From CAYWVO01 sp964461835 (GTDB taxonomy: Bacteria; Zixibacteria; MSB-5A5; WJJR01; JAJRUJ01), in NCBI GenBank assembly GCA_964461835.1, contig CAYWVO010000008.1, forward strand, positions 1 through 64,000: a stretch of 64,000 nucleotides of DNA, written 5' to 3'. Under the pieces are notes generated by a model, which had not been told where the DNA came from, did no database searches, and worked only from the letters and a program-made list of their open reading frames with translations. Made by a program: the position numbers and the translations under genes. Shown here piece after piece: positions 19,307 through 28,156 of this stretch (position 1 is the first letter of the stretch; each line of letters starts with the position of its first letter).

Positions 19307-19813
19307 TTATTCCAACACCACCAATGCCTTGCCCTGCTCCACGGCATCCTTTTCGGTACAATTGATTTCTTTGACTACACCATCGCGGGGGGCTTTCAAT
19401 TCGTTTTCCATCTTCATCGCTTCAATGATTAGCAGCCGGTCTCCCTTTTTTACCTCCTGGCCGGATTCGACTAATATCCGCAACACCAAGCCGGGCATCG
19501 GGGCTTTTACTTCGACCTCGCCACCGAGGACACCGGCCTCTCCGGCAAGTTTGCGCAACTCGGCCAGCCGTTCGTCCTGCACGTCGCACTCAAACCGTTC
19601 GCCGGCATAATACACCAGCAGTCGGCCGTTCTCGGGTTCGATGGTGATATGGTAGGAACGCCCGTCCACAATGATCGACAAATCGCGGTCCTGCCCCAGC
19701 CACTCCCAGTCGGCCTCGAAGGGTTGACCATCAATCATGATATCAAGACGATCGGACTGCCGCACGAATTCGATCTTAAACGTGTGGTCGTTGATGCTGG
19801 TCAAATAGCGCAT
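19307..19813 (-). CDS. Biotin carboxyl carrier protein
   Basis: A 168-residue protein whose C-terminal biotinyl domain contains EAMKMEN with biotin-accepting Lys134. The preceding PMPGLVLRILV is the usual opening of the domain. The N-terminal 90 residues form an extension like that of carrier subunits in propionyl- or acyl-CoA carboxylases. It carries the carboxylated biotin between the biotin carboxylase encoded just upstream (6-bp gap) and the carboxyltransferase encoded at 22121-23668. Confidence 0.92.
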   Translation of the reverse strand: MRYLTSINDHTFKIEFVRQSDRLDIMIDGQPFEADWEWLGQDRDLSIIVDGRSYHITIEPENGRLLVYYAGERFECDVQDERLAELRKLAGEAGVLGGEVEVKAPMPGLVLRILVESGQEVKKGDRLLIIEAMKMENELKAPRDGVVKEINCTEKDAVEQGKALVVLE

Positions 19814-19819
19814 GATTTT

Positions 19820-21331
19820 CTACAGTGAACGCAGCGATTGCCGTCGCCCGATCGTTTTCCAGTTTGAGGTTCGTTTTTCCGTAGCGACCGGCGCCGCGGC
19901 GCGCTTTTTCGCGCGCCGATACTCGTAAATCGTCGCCGCCAGCGCCAGTGGACGTAACGCATCATTGTCAATATCCAGGCAGCCGGAGATCGAATCAAAG
20001 TGATCGCCGACAAAATGCGTGGAGATATCACCGGCGACAAATAGCGGATGCTTCAGCGCCCAGCAGTGGAATTTGATCGTCGTCGCCACCCCGGAAATCA
20101 TATATTCTTCCAGCGCCCGCAGCGTCCGGGTGATGGCTTCCTCGCGGGTCCTTCCCCAAACGATGAGTTTGGAAATCATCGGGTCGTAATACACGGGGAT
20201 TTCTGCCCCTTCATACACGCCGGAATCAAGGCGCACGCCGGGACCATGCGGCTCACGATAGACATTTAACGTTCCCGGCGAGGGGAGGAAGTTGTTGCTT
20301 GGGTCCTCGGCGTAGATGCGTAGCTCCAGCGCATGACCCGTTTGCGTGATTTCTTCCTGCCGATACCGTAGTTTTTCCCCGGCGGCGACGCGGAATTGTT
20401 GCCGGACCAGATCGATGCCGGTAACCAATTCGGTGACCGGATGTTCAACCTGTAACCGCGTATTCATTTCCAGAAAGTAAAAGTTGCGATTTTTGTCGAC
20501 CAAAAACTCCACGGTGCCTGCATTGACATACCCGCAGGCTTTTGCCGCAGCGACGGCGGCATCACCCATCCGTTGTCGTAATTCCGGTGTAACAATCGGG
20601 GAGGGGGACTCTTCGATTACCTTTTGATGTCGCCGTTGAATGGAGCATTCACGTTCGCCGAGATGAATCACATCGCCATGCTGATCGGCCAGGATTTGAA
20701 TCTCGACATGGCGTGGTTGCTCGAGGTATTTCTCCCAGAAGACACGGGCGTCCCCGAACGATGATCCCGCTTCCGATGCAGCCCCCTCTAAAGCGGAGGC
20801 GATATCCTCCGGCTTTTCTACGACTCGCATACCTTTGCCGCCACCGCCGGCCACAGCTTTCAACAGGATCGGAAACCCGGCCTCTTTCGCGTCCGGCAGG
20901 ATTTCTTCCGCCGTCTTCACCGGATTTCTGGATCCGGGTACCACGGGAACCCCGGATTCAATCATCATTTCCCGTGCCGCCAGTTTATCGCCCATTGAAG
21001 AAATTGCTTGCGGTGGCGGGCCGACGAAGGTGATCCCTTCATCCGCGCAGACCTGAGCGAAGTCGGCGTTCTCGGCAAGGAATCCATAGCCGGGATGGAT
21101 CGCGGTGGCGCCGGTCTTTTTCGCGGCTTCGATAATGCGATCGATCCGCAAATATGAATCCACGGCGGGTTCTTCCCCGACTCGTACCGATTCATCCGCC
21201 ATCAACACATGCAGGGCCCGGCGGTCGGCATCAGAGTATATTGCAACCACGGGAATCTCCATCTCCCGGCAGGCGCGAATAATGCGGACAGTGATTTCTC
21301 CCCGGTTGGCAATCAGCAGTTTTTCTATCAT
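19820..21331 (-). CDS. Biotin carboxylase subunit of propionyl/acyl-CoA carboxylase
   Basis: A 503-residue ATP-grasp enzyme that carboxylates biotin with bicarbonate and ATP. The N-terminus IEKLLIANRGEITVRIIRACREM, the ATP-grasp Gly-rich loop VAGGGGKGMRVV and the active-site EMNTRLQVEHPVTE are intact. About 50 residues beyond the usual AccC end form a basic Lys/Arg/Ala-rich tail. In this operon it most probably works with PccB for propionyl-CoA, but a role in acetyl-CoA carboxylation cannot be excluded. Confidence 0.93.
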   Translation of the reverse strand: MIEKLLIANRGEITVRIIRACREMEIPVVAIYSDADRRALHVLMADESVRVGEEPAVDSYLRIDRIIEAAKKTGATAIHPGYGFLAENADFAQVCADEGITFVGPPPQAISSMGDKLAAREMMIESGVPVVPGSRNPVKTAEEILPDAKEAGFPILLKAVAGGGGKGMRVVEKPEDIASALEGAASEAGSSFGDARVFWEKYLEQPRHVEIQILADQHGDVIHLGERECSIQRRHQKVIEESPSPIVTPELRQRMGDAAVAAAKACGYVNAGTVEFLVDKNRNFYFLEMNTRLQVEHPVTELVTGIDLVRQQFRVAAGEKLRYRQEEITQTGHALELRIYAEDPSNNFLPSPGTLNVYREPHGPGVRLDSGVYEGAEIPVYYDPMISKLIVWGRTREEAITRTLRALEEYMISGVATTIKFHCWALKHPLFVAGDISTHFVGDHFDSISGCLDIDNDALRPLALAATIYEYRRAKKRAAAPVATEKRTSNWKTIGRRQSLRSL

Positions 21332-21365
21332 CGTCGTCTTCGCCCCCCCGAGTCGCTAAGTATAG

Positions 21366-22082
21366 CTATTCACCAGTGCTGCTTTCAACCGGTTTCTGCC
21401 AGAGCGTCGTGATTGTCGAGCGCCAGCGATGTTTTTGCAAGCGCTTGGTTAGACGGTGATACGCATAGGAGAGGTAAAACAATGCTTTCGATTCGAGATG
21501 GAGATCTTCGATATACCATGACCTAATCGGTTCCAGGCCTTGGTATGGCCTTGAAAAATCCCGCGGGTGATTAAACCGGTGATAAGTCGGATAATCCGTG
21601 CCGCCGCTGCGGCCATAGATCCGATAGACCAGTATCCGTTTCACTCGCTGAGGCAACAACCGGCCGAGCGCAACCAGGGGGTGCCGCTTATTGGTCGTTT
21701 GGGTCAGCAGTAAACCACCCGGTCGCAGCACGCGCTGAACTTCCCGAAATACTGAATCGGGATGAGGTAAATGCTCCAGCACAAACCGACAACCGATAAG
21801 ATCGAATGTCTCATTGGCGAACGGCAACGCCTCGGCATCGCCACAACAAAAATCGGTGATATCATTAGGTATTGCCATGTCCAGACCGATTTTGCTGCCG
21901 TTAATCGTCAGTTCGCGAACTGTTTTATTATCGCCACAACCGAGATCCAGAAAATTTGCCGCGTCTGCGGCGAGTCGTTCTAATTCGTCGAAATAGACAT
22001 CCCAGCGGAATTGATACTCCGGGTCATGCCGGGAGAGAAATTGCCTGGCCCAGGGGAGATGTTTGTCGCCGTACTCGCCCAT
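21366..22082 (-). CDS. Class I SAM-dependent methyltransferase
   Basis: A 238-residue methyltransferase. Motif I is FLDLGCGDNKTVREL, the acidic motif is IGLDMA, and motif post-I is FDLIGCRFVLEHLPHPDSVFREVQRVLRPGGLLL. The C-terminal third has a basic, aromatic-rich stretch seen in methyltransferases acting on sugars or lipids. It sits inside the propionate module between pccB and the biotin carboxylase gene, on the same strand. None of the known steps of the pathway needs a methyltransferase, so its substrate is unknown. Confidence 0.85.
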   Translation of the reverse strand: MGEYGDKHLPWARQFLSRHDPEYQFRWDVYFDELERLAADAANFLDLGCGDNKTVRELTINGSKIGLDMAIPNDITDFCCGDAEALPFANETFDLIGCRFVLEHLPHPDSVFREVQRVLRPGGLLLTQTTNKRHPLVALGRLLPQRVKRILVYRIYGRSGGTDYPTYHRFNHPRDFSRPYQGLEPIRSWYIEDLHLESKALFYLSYAYHRLTKRLQKHRWRSTITTLWQKPVESSTGE

Positions 22083-22120
22083 GAGGCAAATATACGTTCA
22101 TGTGAGGTGTCGAAAGAAGC

Positions 22121-23668
22121 TTACAAGGGAATATTGCCGTGTTTCTTGGGCGGCATCGAATCTTTTTTCCCGTCGAGAAGCGCCAGGCCCTGGATCAGAC
22201 GTTGCCGCGTATGCGACGGTTTAATGACGTCATCGATATACCCGTACGAGGCCGCGATATACGGGCTGGCGAACTTTTCCCGGTAATCTTCGACCTTTTG
22301 GTCCAGCATTTTCTGGGGATCATTGGCGGCGTCAATTTCTTTCTTGAAGATAATTTCCACTGCGCCTCTGGGACCCATCACCGCAATTTCCGCCGTCGGC
22401 CAGGCGAGGTTAATGTCGGCGCGGATATGTTTGGAACTCATTACATCGTATGCGCCGCCATAGGCTTTCCGCGTAATCACGGTGAGTTTAGGAACGGTCG
22501 CCTCGCAGAACGCATAGAGCAATTTTGCCCCGTGTTTAATGATGCCGCCATGTTCCTGGCCGGTGCCGGGCAGGAAACCGGGAACATCGACAAAGGTGAT
22601 GAGCGGAATATTAAAACTATCACAGAACCGCACGAACCGTGCGCCTTTGATCGATGAGGAGATATCCAGCACCCCGGCCAGCACCGCCGGTTGGTTGGCG
22701 ACGATCCCCACCGAGCGGCCCCCGAGATGAGCAAAACCCACGACGATATTGGCTGCGTTGTTTGGCTGGATTTCCAGGAAATCCCCGTCATCCACTACCC
22801 GCGTGATCACTTCTTTGATGTCATAGGGTTTGTTCGGATTGCGGGGAACCAGGTCGTTGAGTTCGTCATCGCCGCGGTCCGGCGGATCCTCCGTGTTTAT
22901 AGATGGAGGATCCTCTAAATTATTTTGCGGAATGAACGAAAACAACTTGCGGGTCAACATCAGGGTGGCGGCTTCGCCATCACCGAGCAGATGCGCCACC
23001 CCGGATTTTTCCGCGTGGACATCTGCTCCCCCGAGACCTTCAAAGTCGATATCCTCATGCGTGACGGTTTTAACCACATTAGGTCCAGTGACGAACATGT
23101 ATGACGTGCCCCGGGTCATCAGGATAAAGTCCGTAATGGCCGGAGAGTACACCGCACCACCGGCGCACGGACCAAGAATGACTGATAGTTGCGGAATAAC
23201 GCCCGACGCCAACGTATTACGCAGGAAAATATCGGCATAGCCACCGAGCGATACGACACCCTCCTGAATGCGCGCGCCGCCCGAGTCGTTCAACCCGATA
23301 ACCGGCGCCCCGACTTTCATGGCCAAATCCATGATTTTACAGATCTTCCCCGCATGACCGCCGGCGAGTGATCCGCCGAAGACGGTGAAGTCCTGGGAAA
23401 AGACAAATACCGGGCGACCATCGATGGTGCCGCTGCCGGTAACGACACCGTCCCCGAGGGGACGATTCTTGTCCAGACCGAAATCGGAGGTTTGGTGGGT
23501 GACAAAGACATCGATTTCCTCAAAACTGCCTTCATCAAGGAGTATATCGAGCCGTTCCCGGGCGGTGAGCTTGCCCTTTTTGTGCTGAATTTCAATGCGT
23601 TTTTCGCCGCCACCGGCGAGCGCCTGCTTGCGCATCTCCGTGAGTTTGTCCATCAATGGATCAGACAC
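22121..23668 (-). CDS. pccB: Propionyl-CoA carboxylase beta (carboxyltransferase) subunit
   Basis: A 515-residue crotonase-fold carboxyltransferase that moves the carboxyl group from biotin to propionyl-CoA, giving methylmalonyl-CoA. Motifs include LNDSGGARIQEGVVSLGGY (first oxyanion loop, acyl-CoA half), GPCAGGAVYSPAITDF, and FVDVPGFLPGTGQEHGGIIKHGAKLLYAF in the carboxybiotin half. Length and order fit PccB/MmdA. MmdA of sodium-pumping decarboxylases is similar, but no decarboxylase membrane subunit is nearby, so the carboxylase role is preferred. Confidence 0.93.
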   Translation of the reverse strand: MSDPLMDKLTEMRKQALAGGGEKRIEIQHKKGKLTARERLDILLDEGSFEEIDVFVTHQTSDFGLDKNRPLGDGVVTGSGTIDGRPVFVFSQDFTVFGGSLAGGHAGKICKIMDLAMKVGAPVIGLNDSGGARIQEGVVSLGGYADIFLRNTLASGVIPQLSVILGPCAGGAVYSPAITDFILMTRGTSYMFVTGPNVVKTVTHEDIDFEGLGGADVHAEKSGVAHLLGDGEAATLMLTRKLFSFIPQNNLEDPPSINTEDPPDRGDDELNDLVPRNPNKPYDIKEVITRVVDDGDFLEIQPNNAANIVVGFAHLGGRSVGIVANQPAVLAGVLDISSSIKGARFVRFCDSFNIPLITFVDVPGFLPGTGQEHGGIIKHGAKLLYAFCEATVPKLTVITRKAYGGAYDVMSSKHIRADINLAWPTAEIAVMGPRGAVEIIFKKEIDAANDPQKMLDQKVEDYREKFASPYIAASYGYIDDVIKPSHTRQRLIQGLALLDGKKDSMPPKKHGNIPL

Positions 23669-23697
23669 GCGTCACCTCACAGTAAAACGAACATCCC

Positions 23698-24579
23698 TCA
23701 GACCGGCGCAACGTCCAGCCATTTTCTCCCCTGGACCAGCCGGCCCATCTGATATTCGGTATCGTGGTCGAACCCGATAACCGCGTCCTGGTCTTGGCAG
23801 TATTGCAGCAGGCGTTTCTTCACTTTCAGAGTGTCGAGTGGGTGTGTATCGACCGCCGCCACGAACGGGGTCTTGATGTGGAATCGTGACGGGAAGATGT
23901 CGGCATAATAAACGAACAGATCGCCCTGCGATTCCACGCGTATGCCCTGATGTCCCTCGGTATGGCCGCCGGTTTGCTCAACCGTCACCCCCGGAACAAT
24001 CTCCGTCGTTCCCTCAACCAGTTGCAATTTATTTGCATCTTCGATAGCCGCAAGGCGATCAGGGTAATAAACCGCCGCCGTCCGTTCGTTGGTGTCGTGC
24101 GCCGATTCCCATTCGGCTTTCTGGATCACGTGCTGTGCGTTGGGGAATTGCAGTTCCGGCGAGTTCGGATCACCACGGAACGCTCCATTGGCGTGGTCGG
24201 TGTGCAGGTGAGAGAGAAAGACAAAATCGATCTCCGCCGGTTTCACACCGAACCTTTCCAGACCCGACGTCAAATTTGATTCACCATTAAGGGAATACAT
24301 TTTCCGGTCAAAATCGGAGAGTGCATCCCCCAGTCCGGTATCGCAAAGGATTTTTTCTCCGCTTGGTGCGGTAATCAGAAATACGTTGGACACCATCGCC
24401 ACCATGTTCCGCTCATCCGGGGGCGTAAGTTTCTCCCACATCACGCGCGGGATCACGCCAAACATCGTGCCGCCGTCTAAGCGAAAGGAACGCTCGACGA
24501 ACGCACTGACGGAAAAGTCCCCGACGGCAATGGTCTGGGTTCGGGTGGTAATGGTTGGTAAGTCGGTCATCGGACTCAC
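23698..24579 (-). CDS. MBL-fold metallo-hydrolase
   Basis: A 293-residue metallo-beta-lactamase-fold protein. The zinc motif HLHTDH is complete (His124, His126, Asp128, His129), with later ligands in the GGHTEGHQGI element near residue 205 and GFDHD near 274. The overall pattern resembles lactonase or quorum-quenching type and AttM-like enzymes. No signal peptide is present, so it acts in the cytoplasm. It follows the acyl-CoA dehydrogenase gene by three bases and so probably shares its transcript. Substrate is unknown; a thioester or lactone linked to acyl-CoA metabolism is a reasonable guess from context. Confidence 0.85.
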   Translation of the reverse strand: MSPMTDLPTITTRTQTIAVGDFSVSAFVERSFRLDGGTMFGVIPRVMWEKLTPPDERNMVAMVSNVFLITAPSGEKILCDTGLGDALSDFDRKMYSLNGESNLTSGLERFGVKPAEIDFVFLSHLHTDHANGAFRGDPNSPELQFPNAQHVIQKAEWESAHDTNERTAAVYYPDRLAAIEDANKLQLVEGTTEIVPGVTVEQTGGHTEGHQGIRVESQGDLFVYYADIFPSRFHIKTPFVAAVDTHPLDTLKVKKRLLQYCQDQDAVIGFDHDTEYQMGRLVQGRKWLDVAPV

Positions 24580-24582
24580 GGA

Positions 24583-25758
24583 CTAGCGTAACAGGTTATT
24601 GGCGATCACCAATCGCTGTACCTCCGAGGTACCTTCGTAAATTTCCAGCACGCGTTGATCGCGGTACAGTTTCTCGATCGGTGAGAATTCGCCGATATAT
24701 CCATATCCACTGAATATTTGCATGGCCCGGTCGACGCAGAAGCGGGCGGCCTCAGATGCATACAGTTTCGCCTCCGAGGCAGCCAGTCCGAACCGTTCCC
24801 CTTTCTCTTGCATGAGGGCGGCTTTGTAGGTCAGCAAGCGGGCGGCTTCCAGCCGGGTGGCCATATCGGCAATCATCCACTGGATTGCCTGCAATTTCCC
24901 AATCGGCGCGCCAAACGCCTGTCGTTCCTTCGCACGTTGAACGCTTTCGTCGAGGGCCCGCTGGGCGATTCCCACGCCCTGCGCCGCAACACCAATGCGC
25001 GCGGAGTCCAGTGTCATCATCGCATAACGAAAACCCTTATTGCGTTCGCCTAACAGGATACTCTGCGGTGCGCGCACGTCCTTGAACTCCACGAATCCTG
25101 TTGTTGCCACCCGCATGCCCAGCTTGTATTCCAGGGGGCGCCGCGTAATGCCCGGCAGATTGGCTTCCAAAAGGACAGTGGAGATTTTATCGCGCACACC
25201 TTCTTCATACACTTTGCCGAACAAGACAAGCAAGTCAGCTGCATCGCCATGCATGATAAAGATTTTCTCACCGTTGATGACGAAGTTATCGCCGTCGATC
25301 CGAAATTGTGTTTTCTGGTTGGCGGCATCCGAGCCGGCTTCCGGTTCGGTCAGGACAAAGGCGGGAACGATATCACCGGAATAACAGCCCGGCAGGTATT
25401 TTTTCTTATGCTCATCACCGGCGAAGTGATAAATCGGTTCCGTCGCCAACACACCCACGCAAGCCAGAAGGGCAATGGGTGCATCGACATAACACAACTC
25501 TTCCACCAGCGTTGCGTATTCGATCGGTGATTTCCCTTTGCCGCCGTGCTCGGTGGAGAATGGATACCCAACGAACCCTGCCTGGCAGAGCTTCTTGTAT
25601 AAATCACGCGGAAATTCCCGTGGTTCGGGGAGGCGATCCACCTCTTTGCCGAGTTCGACAATGTTTTCCTTTTCGCAAAATGCGAGCGCTTCGTCACGGA
25701 CTGCCTGCTGGCGGTCATCGATATTATACCGTGGAATAATTGGTGGTAAATTGGCCAT
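24583..25758 (-). CDS. Acyl-CoA dehydrogenase
   Basis: A 391-residue FAD flavoprotein that oxidises acyl-CoA to enoyl-CoA. It has FVLTEPEAGSDAANQ (FAD/substrate loop), EARLLTYKAALMQEKG, MQIFSGYGYIGEFSPIEKLYRDQRVLEIYEGTSEVQRL near the end, with the YEGTSEV catalytic Glu of short/medium-chain and isovaleryl types. ATG 25758 is chosen, since CGGAGGG stands just upstream; a longer in-frame start exists. It heads the minus-strand operon that ends with the epimerase, consistent with branched or odd-chain acyl degradation to propionyl-CoA. Confidence 0.92.
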   Translation of the reverse strand: MANLPPIIPRYNIDDRQQAVRDEALAFCEKENIVELGKEVDRLPEPREFPRDLYKKLCQAGFVGYPFSTEHGGKGKSPIEYATLVEELCYVDAPIALLACVGVLATEPIYHFAGDEHKKKYLPGCYSGDIVPAFVLTEPEAGSDAANQKTQFRIDGDNFVINGEKIFIMHGDAADLLVLFGKVYEEGVRDKISTVLLEANLPGITRRPLEYKLGMRVATTGFVEFKDVRAPQSILLGERNKGFRYAMMTLDSARIGVAAQGVGIAQRALDESVQRAKERQAFGAPIGKLQAIQWMIADMATRLEAARLLTYKAALMQEKGERFGLAASEAKLYASEAARFCVDRAMQIFSGYGYIGEFSPIEKLYRDQRVLEIYEGTSEVQRLVIANNLLR

Positions 25759-25922
25759 ATGCCCTCCGAGGGTCTGAGACAATTATCAGTTTTTGTCTTC
25801 ATCGTGCCACCGGCGCAACCGCACCGGCGCAGTCCATAATTGTATCGGTTGTGACTGCGAAATGCAATCCATTTCCCGGGTCCATGCCGAATCGTGACAA
25901 CAGGGTAAGTTCGCGAAAAACA

Positions 25923-25950
25923 TTGAATTTTCGGCGATTTACGTTATCTT
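25923..25950 (+). promoter_or_regulatory. Possible promoter of the Asp-box protein gene
   Basis: TTGAAT (25923-25928), 16 bp and TATCTT (25945-25950), about 180 bp before the GTG start at 26128. The -10 with its following T-run (TATCTTT) also recalls the TAnnTTTG element of Bacteroidetes. The rest of the 369-bp gap between 25759 and 26127 shows no gene. Confidence 0.45.
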
Positions 25951-26127
25951 TAACGAGTCACGTCCGAACGTACCGTGCACAGTTCGGGTGGTGTCGGGTG
26001 GTGGAGGCAAATACCGATTTTTGATACACGCTCACCGCGGTCGTGCTGTCGAGGGGAAGGCCCATATCAACCAAACGATACGGCATGTACCCTGCAAGAA
26101 TGTCCCGCACTCTCAAAGGAGGACCTT

Positions 26128-28077
26128 GTGCGTCAACGGATAACGATTCTCGCACTCGTTGTTGCAGTAGTTTTTGTGTCAACGGCGCTTGCCGACGTAC
26201 CAATTCCGCTCAACCGTCCGGTTACCGGCGCATTGGAAGGTTTGCAGAATGAGGAACAGATCTGGATTTGTCCCAATGATACGAGCATCATTGTGACCAA
26301 CCACCGGGACTTCCGCCTCGGCTACCGGCAAATCGGCATTGGCCGTTCGACGTCCAACGGCTTGACCTGGATTGACAACCTCGTTCCGCTCTCACAACAG
26401 ATTTTCACTCGGCAGTCCGATCCGGTGATGACCGTCAATTCTTCCGGGGATATTATTATCTGCCACCTGGATTATGATCCCAATTTTGACGATAAGAGCC
26501 ATTTGGCTTTTCTGGTTTCCAATGATTGCGGGGCCACCTGGAACGGCCCCACCACCGTCTCGCCGACCACTGGCTTCTGGTTTGAGGACAAGCAGTTCAT
26601 CGCCTGTGACCGCACCGGCGGGACGCACGACGGCAATGTCTATATCTCATGGACCCGCTTCCCCAACCCGACTCGTATTATGTTTGCTCGCTCGCTGGAT
26701 AATACCGCAACCTTCGAAGATACCATCATCGTGGGACCGGTTACCAATTCTTCCTGTTACGGAACGGTCGATGCCGGTCAGTTCTCCCAGCCGCTGGTGG
26801 GGAAGGATGGCGCGGTGTATGTTTTCTGGCAGGCGTTGACCATTGATTCCACCGATGGCTGTAGCTATTGCCGGAGCATCCGGGTCAACAAATCGACCGA
26901 CGGCGGGGTAACGTGGCAGGGTGACCGCCATATTCGTTGTGTTGATGGCTATAATGCGGTCGATGGCGGCATTGATGTGTATAGCCAGCCGACGACGGAC
27001 GCGGATATCACTGACGGCGCCCACGCCGGCAATTTGTATTTGCAATGGCGCGATTTAAATCCTGACCCGCCATACGACAGTGAAATTTACTTCATGCGGT
27101 CACTCGATACCGGCCAGACCTGGTCGCCGCCGCTGCGGGTGAATGACGATCCGCTCGGAGAAGATGTGGATCAGTTCCACAACTGGATGATCTGCAACGA
27201 TGAAGGTGTATTGGTGTCGATTTTCTACGACCAGCGGGTCGATCCGGCGCACTATGAATTCGATGTCTTTGCCGCCTACTCTTATGATGGCGGTGCGAGT
27301 TGGACCAGCAACCATCGGGTGTCCTCGGTTTCCAGCAACCCTGGATTGCTGGCCAGACAGCCGGCAAACTTAAAACCTGCGACGCCTTTCTCCCCCCAAC
27401 AGCCTCTGGCCGGGCTCATTGCGGAATATATTGGGGTTTCCTCCATTGGAGATATTGTGGCGGCGTCCTGGACCGATACCCGTGACGGTACGGGGCCGGG
27501 GGATCAGGATGTGTATTCCGCCCGTTGGCATTTGCCACTCACCGGTCCCCGATTGATTTTTCCGTTGGCCGGGGAAGTGGTGGATGCAACACCTGATTTG
27601 CAATGGGCAACCGCCTGGAAAGACTGGGAAGATTCCTATCGGTTGCAGATTGACGATGATGATCAGTTTGGCAGTCCGGATCTTGATATCATGTTGACCG
27701 AGAGCGGATATGATGCACCGCTGGGCCTGAGCGACGGGCTCTGGTATTGGCGCATCAAGGCCTACAAACCGGCCGGCGCCACGCCCGAAGATTCCACTGA
27801 TTTTTCGGAACCCGGGTCGTTTACCCTCGACGCTATCGCCTGTGATTGCGGCGTGCGCGGCGATATGAACTGTGACCTGTCGACTGACCCACTCGATATC
27901 GCGTTCCTGGTGGCATTCGTTTACACCGGGCAGGACGCACTCTGTGAAAAACCGGAGTGTCCTTTTGCTGTCGGTGATGTTGATTGTGATTCGGAGAGGA
28001 ACCCACTGGATGTTGCTTTTCTGGTCGCGTACGTCTATAAGGATCAGGACGCCCTCTGTGACGGGTGCGCACCGTAG
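26128..28077 (+). CDS. Secreted Asp-box (sialidase-like) beta-propeller protein with dockerin-like C-terminus
   Basis: A 649-residue secreted protein. The start is GTG 26128, preceded by AAAGGAGG, giving a signal peptide (about residues 1-20, ending ALA-D). The core carries four Asp-box motifs of the S-x-D/N-x-G-x-T/S-W type (STSNGLTW, STDGGVTW, SLDTGQTW, SYDGGASW), as in sialidase/BNR propellers. A fibronectin-like strand region follows. The last 75 residues contain two dockerin-like repeats (GDMNCDLSTDPLDIAFLV and GDVDCDSERNPLDVAFLV) with calcium-type Asp/Asn positions. The sialidase catalytic set (Arg triad, Tyr-Glu pair) could not be verified, so an enzymatic role is not claimed. Confidence 0.85.
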   Translation: MRQRITILALVVAVVFVSTALADVPIPLNRPVTGALEGLQNEEQIWICPNDTSIIVTNHRDFRLGYRQIGIGRSTSNGLTWIDNLVPLSQQIFTRQSDPVMTVNSSGDIIICHLDYDPNFDDKSHLAFLVSNDCGATWNGPTTVSPTTGFWFEDKQFIACDRTGGTHDGNVYISWTRFPNPTRIMFARSLDNTATFEDTIIVGPVTNSSCYGTVDAGQFSQPLVGKDGAVYVFWQALTIDSTDGCSYCRSIRVNKSTDGGVTWQGDRHIRCVDGYNAVDGGIDVYSQPTTDADITDGAHAGNLYLQWRDLNPDPPYDSEIYFMRSLDTGQTWSPPLRVNDDPLGEDVDQFHNWMICNDEGVLVSIFYDQRVDPAHYEFDVFAAYSYDGGASWTSNHRVSSVSSNPGLLARQPANLKPATPFSPQQPLAGLIAEYIGVSSIGDIVAASWTDTRDGTGPGDQDVYSARWHLPLTGPRLIFPLAGEVVDATPDLQWATAWKDWEDSYRLQIDDDDQFGSPDLDIMLTESGYDAPLGLSDGLWYWRIKAYKPAGATPEDSTDFSEPGSFTLDAIACDCGVRGDMNCDLSTDPLDIAFLVAFVYTGQDALCEKPECPFAVGDVDCDSERNPLDVAFLVAYVYKDQDALCDGCAP

Positions 28078-28103
28078 AATCGCATTCAGCTGGTAATGAA
28101 AAC

Positions 28104-28134
28104 GGGCGGCGAAAGTGAGTTCGCCGCCCATTTT
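28104..28134. terminator. Bidirectional rho-independent terminator
   Basis: A perfect 10-bp stem, GGGCGGCGAA (28104-28113) with TTCGCCGCCC (28120-28129), and a six-base loop. ATTTTG follows on the plus strand and GTTTTC on the minus strand. It lies between two convergent stops (28077 and 28157) and can serve both genes. Confidence 0.88.
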
Positions 28135-28156
28135 GTATCTGAAACTGAATTACCCC

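Noticed and set aside
26043..26252. Alternative plus-strand frame at the start of the Asp-box protein
   Set aside because: The GTG 26128 frame with AAAGGAGG and a signal peptide explains this region better.
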